Shown here piece by piece: positions 30,107-34,954 of a stretch of DNA of 34,954 bases (position 1 is its first letter; each line of letters begins with the position of its first letter). Where the stretch lies: assembly GCA_021795215.1 (NCBI GenBank), contig JAJYPS010000017.1, positions 1 to 34,954 on the forward strand, in the 5' to 3' direction. The translations under genes were made by a program, and so were the position numbers. The notes under the pieces are model-generated. The model was given only the letters and a program-made list of their open reading frames with translations, had not been told where the DNA came from and did no database searches. The DNA is from Actinomycetes bacterium. Its GTDB lineage: Bacteria; Actinomycetota; Acidimicrobiia; Acidimicrobiales; JAKAOS01.

Positions 30107-30852
30107 GCACCGCTGCCGAGCCGTCCACGACCCAGGAGCGTCCGCAACGGCAAGCCCAGCCGCTCCTGCCACGCTGGGTGAGCTTCGGAGTGATGCCCTT
30201 CGCTCTCGCCGCTGCGATCTCGATGGCGGCGAGCGCCTACCTCTACGTCCATGCGCGCAACGCCGCGGCGGTCCCGAGCCCCATGGTGCAGCTGATGGGC
30301 CTCTCCGACGGCTCAGGGCACCCCGCCCCCGGCTTCACGCTCACCGACCAGCACGGCCGGCCGGTCTCGCTTTCGAGCTTCCGGGGCAAAGCGGTCCTGG
30401 TCGCCTTCATGGATTCGCGCTGCACCCAGGTGTGCCCGGTGCTCGCCCAGGAGTTCCTCCTCGCCCAGCACGACCTCGGCCGGGCGGCCCCCCACGTCGC
30501 GTTCGTCGGTGTCAACGTCGACCCGATGGGTGAGTCGGTGGCAGCCGTCGAGCACTTCACCCAGCTCCACGGCCTCTCCCGGCTGCCCAATTGGTACTTC
30601 CTCACCGGGCCGACCGCCGCTCTCAAAGCGGTGTGGAGCGCCTACGGGATCCAGGTGTTCCTCCCCAAGGGCGCCACCCAGACCGTGCACGCCGACTACT
30701 TGTACTTCCTCGGCCCCCACGGGCGCGAACGCTACATAGCGAGCCCCCAGGTCGACCAACGCAAGAACGGCACCGGCTACCTCCCCCAGAGCGACCTCAA
30801 CAAATGGGGGCGGGGCATCGCCACCTACCTGCGCCGGTCGCTCGCGAAGTGA
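30103..30852 (+). CDS. SCO1/SenC-family copper chaperone or thiol reductase
   Basis: Sco proteins are membrane-anchored thioredoxin-fold proteins outside the cytoplasm that bind copper and help build the CuA centre of cytochrome oxidase, or act as thiol reductases. The protein has 249 residues. A single anchor is at about residues 26-50 (WVSFGVMPFALAAAISMAASAYLYVHA), then PGFTLTDQHGRPVSLSSFRGK begins the fold. The CxxxC site is in DSRCTQVCPVL, and the distal histidine is in VHADYLYFLGPHG, so the Cys2-His copper site is complete. The start overlaps the upstream gene by four bases. Presence of ctaA elsewhere in the window is consistent with a heme-copper oxidase in this organism, though the two loci are far apart. 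Confidence 0.9.
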   Translation: MSTAAEPSTTQERPQRQAQPLLPRWVSFGVMPFALAAAISMAASAYLYVHARNAAAVPSPMVQLMGLSDGSGHPAPGFTLTDQHGRPVSLSSFRGKAVLVAFMDSRCTQVCPVLAQEFLLAQHDLGRAAPHVAFVGVNVDPMGESVAAVEHFTQLHGLSRLPNWYFLTGPTAALKAVWSAYGIQVFLPKGATQTVHADYLYFLGPHGRERYIASPQVDQRKNGTGYLPQSDLNKWGRGIATYLRRSLAK

Positions 30853-30896
30853 CCCGCCTGGCTCTGCCCGAGCGGACCCGAAGGTAGGCGAGGCCG

Positions 30897-31622
30897 GTGT
30901 CACCGCTGTTGCCGCTGCTCGCCGTCGTCGCCGGGATCCTGTCGTTCAGCTCCCCGTGCGCGTTGCCGCTCATCCCGAGCTATCTCTCCTACGTGTCGGG
31001 CCTGCCCATCTCCGAGCTCGACCACCGACAGGCGACACCGCTCGTGCTGCGCTCGTCGCTGGCCTTCGTCGGCGGGTTCACAGTCGTGTTCACCGCGCTC
31101 GGCGCGTCGGCCACCCTGGTCGGCTCGCTGCTGCTGCGCAACCTGCCGGTCATCTTGGACGTCGCCGGGGTGTTCATCATCGTGCTCGGCCTAGCCTCCG
31201 CGGGACTGCTGCGCGTCCCGTTCCTCGCCAGGGAGCGACGCTTCGACCTCTCCCGGGTCCCCAAGGGACCCAAAGGGGCGTTCCCGTTGGGCATGGCGTT
31301 CGCTTTCGGCTGGACGCCTTGCATCGGCCCGGTCCTCGCCACTGTGCTAGCCGTCGCCAGCGCCACCAACACGGTCCTGGACGGAGCGGTGCTCTTGGCG
31401 TTGTACTCCCTCGGTCTCGGGCTGCCCTTCCTCGCCCTCGCTGTCGGGTTCTCCCGGGCCCGGACCTCGCTGTCCTGGCTGCGCCGCCACGGCCGGGCGA
31501 TCGAGGTGGCAGGCGGCCTGCTGCTCGTCGCCGTCGGCGTCATGTTCGTCACCGGAGAATGGAAAAGCCTTTTCATCCCCCTCCAAGCCCGCTTCGCCCG
31601 CCTGGGATGGCCGCCACTGTGA
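30897..31622 (+). CDS. ccdA: Cytochrome c biogenesis/thiol-reduction membrane protein CcdA
   Basis: CcdA carries reducing equivalents from cytoplasmic thioredoxin across the membrane to extracytoplasmic thioredoxin-like proteins. The 241-residue protein has six hydrophobic segments and both redox cysteines in their usual proline-rich settings: SFSSPCALPLIPSYLSY in the first segment and GWTPCIGPVLATV in the fourth. The GTG at 30897 follows a GGCGAGG ribosome site. The gene overlaps the start of the first TlpA-like gene, which is the expected electron acceptor. Together with Sco and a second TlpA it forms a complete extracytoplasmic thiol-reducing branch. Confidence 0.93.
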   Translation: MSPLLPLLAVVAGILSFSSPCALPLIPSYLSYVSGLPISELDHRQATPLVLRSSLAFVGGFTVVFTALGASATLVGSLLLRNLPVILDVAGVFIIVLGLASAGLLRVPFLARERRFDLSRVPKGPKGAFPLGMAFAFGWTPCIGPVLATVLAVASATNTVLDGAVLLALYSLGLGLPFLALAVGFSRARTSLSWLRRHGRAIEVAGGLLLVAVGVMFVTGEWKSLFIPLQARFARLGWPPL

Positions 31623-32302
31623 CCACTGAGCATCTTGACCAGAAGCCTGGAAGCGACCAGCCAGTCACTCCGGACGCGGCGACGCCCGTTCGCTGGCGTG
31701 CCGGGAAGCGATGGTGGGCACTTGCTGCCGCCGCGGTGGTGGTCGGCTCGCTCACCGGGGTGACCGCCTCGTACCTGGCCAGGCCGAGCACCACGTTGCA
31801 CGCCACCTCCAACAAGATCATCACCTCCACCGGCGGGGTGTTCACGAAGGAGACTGGCCAAGTAGCCCCGGTCTGGTCGCTGCCCGACCTTCGCAACCCT
31901 TCCACAGCCGTGGCACTAGCCCAGTTCAAAGGGCACCCGGTCGTGGTGAACTTCTGGGCGTCGTGGTGCCCGCCGTGCCGCAAGGAGATGCCCGCCTTGG
32001 AGGCCACCGCCCGGCGTCTCGCCGGCAAAGTCGACTTCGTCGGTGTCGACACCAACGACAAGCGCAGCGCAGCGCTCAGCTTCGCTGCCAAGACCGGGGT
32101 CTCCTACCCCCTCGTCTTCGACCCTCGCTCAAAGGTCGGCGGAAATTACGGCGTCTACGGGTTGCCCACCACGTTCTTCGTCTCTGCCCAAGGCAAGCTC
32201 CTCGGGCGCCAGGTAGGCGGCATGACCGAACAGCGACTGGCCCAGCTGATCAACCAAACCTTCAAAGTGCCGGTAGCGGCCAGGGCGGGATCACCGGGAT
32301 GA
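31607..32302 (+). CDS. TlpA/ResA-like membrane-anchored thioredoxin, CPPC type
   Basis: The ATG at 31607 gives 231 residues; a GTG at 31619 overlapping the ccdA stop (GTGA) is an equally good start. One anchor, WWALAAAAVVVGSLTGVTASYL (about residues 36-57), is followed by a thioredoxin domain. The active site is VVNFWASWCPPCRKEMPALEA and the cis-proline is in YGLPTTFFVSAQG. CPPC is shared with TlpA/ResA proteins that reduce apocytochrome c or copper-site cysteines, including those of Sco. It probably receives electrons from CcdA just upstream. Its stop overlaps the next TlpA gene by four bases. Confidence 0.92.
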   Translation: MAATVTTEHLDQKPGSDQPVTPDAATPVRWRAGKRWWALAAAAVVVGSLTGVTASYLARPSTTLHATSNKIITSTGGVFTKETGQVAPVWSLPDLRNPSTAVALAQFKGHPVVVNFWASWCPPCRKEMPALEATARRLAGKVDFVGVDTNDKRSAALSFAAKTGVSYPLVFDPRSKVGGNYGVYGLPTTFFVSAQGKLLGRQVGGMTEQRLAQLINQTFKVPVAARAGSPG

Positions 32303-32913
32303 CTCTCAGACTCAGGCAGTCCCGAGGTGGCGCTCGGAAGCTGATGCTCGTGACCAAGGTCGCCCTTGCTGTAGGCGCTGCGCTCGGGATGCTCGCAGCC
32401 TTCGCGGTTCCCAGACCGGGAGCGACCAGGTCACCGCCGCAACCATCCCAGCCCCAAGGCCCGCTCAAGAGCATCTCAGTTCTCCCCACCAAGGTTGACC
32501 GACCCGCGCCAGGCTTCATTCTCCCGCTCTTGAACGCCCATGGCACCCAAAGCCTCACTTCACTGCGGGGAAAGGTCGTAGTGCTCAACTTCTGGGCAAG
32601 CTGGTGCGTGGCCTGTCGAGCCGAGGCACCTCAACTCGAGGCGCTGTGGCGCCGCTATCGCCGCCGGGGAGTGGTGTTTCTCGGCGTGGACGTCAAAGAC
32701 ACCGCTCCGGCTGCCTCTGCCTTCGCCCGCCGGTACGGGGTGACCTACGCGAGCGTCGTGGATGCTGCGGGGTCCACGACAGCCACGTACGGGATACTGG
32801 GGCTCCCGGATACGTACATCGTCGACCCACACGGCAACATCCGCTTCATCATCATCGGCGAGATCGACCCCGCTTCGTTCCGCTCGGCCCTCGATCGGGT
32901 TCTAGCGTCGTGA
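32299..32913 (+). CDS. TlpA-like membrane-anchored thioredoxin, CVAC type
   Basis: This second thioredoxin-fold protein has 204 residues. An N-terminal anchor (LVTKVALAVGAALGMLAAFAV) follows basic residues. The domain shows APGFILPLLNAHGTQSLTSLRGK, active site VVLNFWASWCVACRAEAPQLEALW, and cis-proline in YGILGLPDTYIVDPHG. CVAC differs from the CPPC of its neighbour and should change the redox potential, so the pair may have different partners or work in sequence. Start and preceding stop overlap as ATGA. A 63-base gap separates it from the permease. Confidence 0.92.
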   Translation: MTLRLRQSRGGARKLMLVTKVALAVGAALGMLAAFAVPRPGATRSPPQPSQPQGPLKSISVLPTKVDRPAPGFILPLLNAHGTQSLTSLRGKVVVLNFWASWCVACRAEAPQLEALWRRYRRRGVVFLGVDVKDTAPAASAFARRYGVTYASVVDAAGSTTATYGILGLPDTYIVDPHGNIRFIIIGEIDPASFRSALDRVLAS

Positions 32914-32976
32914 TACCGGACCCGGAACAGCCAACGACATCGCCAGCAGCCGCTGGCACTGTCTCTGGAGGCTGAC

Positions 32977-34311
32977 GTGCTCATGCGGGTGCTGGATGCG
33001 TTGGGTCACGCGCTGGCAATTGCCGCTTCGATGACCTGGGAGATCCTCTGGGCGCTGATCTTGGGCTTTGCGCTGTCCGGGGTGGTCCAGGCACTGGTCC
33101 GTAAGTCCACGATCGTGCGCCTGCTCGGCGACTCCTCGCCCCGCACGCTGGTCATGGCTTCCGGGCTCGGTGCCGCCAGCTCTTCCTGCTCCTACGCTGC
33201 GGTCGCACTGTGGCGCACGCTCGTCCGCAAGGGAGCCGACTTCACTGCGGCGATGGCCTTCGAGATCGCCTCCACCAACTTGGTGGTCGAGCTCGGGATC
33301 ATCCTCGCGCTGTTGCTCGGCTGGCAGTTCACGCTCGCGGAGTTCGTGGGCGGGCCGCTCATGATCGCGTCAGTCGCCGTGCTGTTCAGGTTATTCCTGC
33401 GAAGCCGACTGCTCGACGGCGCCCTCCGCCAAGCGGACCTTGGGCTCGCGGGCTCGATGGAGGGCCACGCCGGAATGGACATGTCGGTTACCGGGGAGGG
33501 CGGCCTGTGGGCCCGGCTGCGCTCCCCCGAGGGCCTGACCGCTGTCTCGCACGTCTTCGTGATGGAGTGGGCCGCGGTGCTGCGAGATATCGTGGGCGGC
33601 CTGCTCATCGCAGGCGCGCTCGCTGCATGGGTACCGGACGCCTTCTGGCAGCACTTGTTCTTCACCGGCCACCCCTTGGCCGCGAAGTTGTGGGGTCCGC
33701 TCATCGGGCCGGCGATCTCTGTGGTCGCCTTCGTATGCAGCATCGGCAACGTGCCGCTGGCCGCTGTGCTTTGGAACGGCGGTATCAGCTTCGGCGGCGT
33801 CGTGTCGTTCATCTTCGCCGACCTGATCATCATCCCGATCCTGTCGATCTACCGGAAGTACTACGGCACCCGCATGACCGCTTTCATCTTCGCCACCTTC
33901 TACGCCACGATGAGCCTCGCTGGGTACCTCGTAGAGATCATCTTCGGAGGCGCGGGCATCGTGCCGACAGCGCGCAGCGCTCATGTGATCGAAGCTCATA
34001 TCTCGCTGAATTACACAAGCGTACTGAACATCATCTTTCTCGCATTGGCGGCCACATTGGTGTGGCGCTTCGTGCGTACCGGCGGCATCGGCATGCTTCG
34101 AATGATGGGTGGTGCCCCCAGTGGCGAGCCACAGAACATGTCCGCGATGAACCACGGCGAGGTGATGCCGGGTGGCAATGGTCACCACGGCGGCGGTGGC
34201 CACAGCGTGCCAAGCGATAGCGGCACCGATGGAGAGGATGTGGACCGCGCGGGCGACCTGCCGAACGGCGGCAGCGAGCCAGACGAGCGGCACGGCGGGA
34301 AAGGCGCATAG
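32977..34311 (+). CDS. DUF318-type permease with Met/His-rich segments
   Basis: GTG 32977 follows GGAGG by five bases. The 444-residue protein has about eight hydrophobic segments in two halves, as in the UPF0718/DUF318 permeases that include ArsP. The signature region GLGAASSSCSYAAVALWRTLVRKGADFTAAMAFEIASTNLVVELG holds a conserved-looking cysteine. The second half has FVCSIGNVPLAAVLWNGGISFGG. Two segments look metal-binding: MEGHAGMDMS in the central loop and MSAMNHGEVMPGG plus HHGGGGH in the long hydrophilic C-terminal tail. Export of a soft metal or metal-organic species is a reasonable guess; arsenic, copper and others cannot be told apart. It closes the redox module. Confidence 0.85.
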   Translation: MLMRVLDALGHALAIAASMTWEILWALILGFALSGVVQALVRKSTIVRLLGDSSPRTLVMASGLGAASSSCSYAAVALWRTLVRKGADFTAAMAFEIASTNLVVELGIILALLLGWQFTLAEFVGGPLMIASVAVLFRLFLRSRLLDGALRQADLGLAGSMEGHAGMDMSVTGEGGLWARLRSPEGLTAVSHVFVMEWAAVLRDIVGGLLIAGALAAWVPDAFWQHLFFTGHPLAAKLWGPLIGPAISVVAFVCSIGNVPLAAVLWNGGISFGGVVSFIFADLIIIPILSIYRKYYGTRMTAFIFATFYATMSLAGYLVEIIFGGAGIVPTARSAHVIEAHISLNYTSVLNIIFLALAATLVWRFVRTGGIGMLRMMGGAPSGEPQNMSAMNHGEVMPGGNGHHGGGGHSVPSDSGTDGEDVDRAGDLPNGGSEPDERHGGKGA

Positions 34312-34927
34312 GCGCAAGGAGGCCATCAAGACCGCCGGAACGACCGCACCGGCATCCGGGCATCGGCGGCCAACCTGCGGACCTGGCAAGCCAGCGTTAC
34401 GGTCGTGAAGCGCTGATGCTCGGCGTTCTCCGCCCCACCAGGGACGAACGCGCCGCCTGGGCGCCCCAACGGTCTGCGACGTTCGTCGGGCCGAGGTGAT
34501 CGTCTGCGGTGGTTGCCGCAGCGTACCCAGAGCTGCCGGACACGGTCACCACGGGGGTTCACAGGTGGGGAATCACTCTCGATGAGTCGATCTGCTCCCA
34601 GTAGCGCAGAATCCGGACCACCAAAGAGACCACCCCATGACAGCGCATCCGCCGCCTGACCCGCCCGCCCGGCTTCTCCTCCCGCGCGCTCAACAGCCGG
34701 GAACGGCCCAAAACGGGGCCGAAAGAAGTCAAGAGCGGGCGGGGACAGGCACACACGGCCGTCTGTGAACAGCTCAAGCCAACAGGACCCCTTCACCAGC
34801 AAGAGTTTTTCGGGGCGAAGTAGTTAGTGACACACTCGGAGCGTCACTGAGGATCCCCTACCTGTCATACTAGGACTTGCCGCTCGGCAGGGCTGGTAAT
34901 CGATGAGGGCGGAGGAGGTGAACGAGA
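34312..34927. other. Intergenic region without a supported gene
   Basis: These 616 bases follow the permease. A minus-strand frame (34326-34802) starts LVKGSCWLELFTDGRVC, but it has no recognisable domain and turns into Arg/Pro-rich sequence, so it is not called. An 8-bp inverted repeat, GACGAACG/CGTTCGTC (34443-34450 and 34480-34487), could form a long-loop hairpin. The last 130 bases probably hold the promoter of the gene that begins at 34928. Confidence 0.5.
34824..34850. promoter_or_regulatory. Inverted repeat upstream of the last gene
   Basis: TTAGTGAC and GTCACTGA flank an 11-base spacer, with one mismatch. A CATACT hexamer 17 bases after GTCACT could be a -10. The arrangement suggests an operator over a promoter, but this is speculative. 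Confidence 0.35.
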
Positions 34928-34954
34928 ATGACGGTAGTGACGACAGATGACGCG
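34928..34954 (+). CDS. Start of an unidentified gene (3' partial)
   Basis: ATG 34928 opens MTVVTTDDA and runs off the window. It follows a very strong ribosome site, GGAGGAGGTG, by about seven bases, so it is likely a real start. Nine codons do not allow identification. Confidence 0.5.

Noticed and set aside
33391-34389. 332-residue minus-strand ORF over the permease
   Set aside because: Antisense, His/Ala-rich, no motif; the plus-strand permease is clear.
34326-34802. 158-residue minus-strand ORF after the permease
   Set aside because: No domain recognised, and it turns into Arg/Pro-rich sequence; possibly a remnant, but not supportable.
1-34954. CRISPR array
   Set aside because: The repeats found are short and directly adjacent, without unique spacers of constant length.

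Overview
The window is about 35 kb of high-GC DNA. Its genes point to an actinobacterium: DnaE2, the MurT/GatD lipid II amidation pair, a small conserved actinobacterial protein, frequent GTG starts and several apparently leaderless genes. A deep lineage such as Acidimicrobiia would fit, but no marker in the window settles that.

Layout, 0-10.2 kb. The window opens inside dnaE2 (error-prone DNA polymerase), convergent with an SRAP/HMCES-type DNA-repair protein. Leftward genes follow: a conserved small protein, heme A synthase (ctaA), an orphan membrane-anchored protein of lower GC, tRNA-Val(GAC), and a LysR regulator whose reading frame ends inside that tRNA gene. Across a repeat-rich divergent region lie a HAD phosphatase and then murT-gatD.

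Layout, 10.2-21.4 kb, leftward. A tightly packed operon encodes a fatty-acyl-CoA-reductase/HAD-phosphatase fusion, a zinc alcohol dehydrogenase, a LarA-like (DUF2088) protein and a PlsC-type acyltransferase. Each junction is a 4-base overlap or a 2-3 base gap. Upstream on the same strand are a small membrane protein, a multi-GAF GGDEF/EAL protein with a degenerate EAL domain, and a phosphoheptose-isomerase-like SIS protein. The four-gene operon looks like an uncharacterised lipid or alcohol modification pathway.

Layout, 21.7-28.1 kb, rightward. A VOC-family protein, tRNA-Val(CAC) and a VapBC toxin-antitoxin pair are followed by bioF, a cytochrome P450 and an acyl carrier protein. BioF plus P450 plus ACP resembles the BioI route, in which a P450 cuts an ACP-bound fatty acid to give the pimeloyl precursor of biotin. 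Next is a broken copy of a large conserved protein, with one frameshift and one internal stop.

Layout, 28.2-34.95 kb, rightward. A BlaI/M56-peptidase regulatory pair precedes a compact run: a CPVC-containing membrane protein, Sco, CcdA, two TlpA-type thioredoxins and a DUF318 permease with Met/His-rich segments. This looks like a metal (possibly copper) and thiol-redox module. The window ends at the first codons of another gene.

Across the window, short tandem repeats recur. Those in coding linkers have periods of 15 or 18 bp, which preserve the frame. Those between genes have 17- or 18-bp periods.
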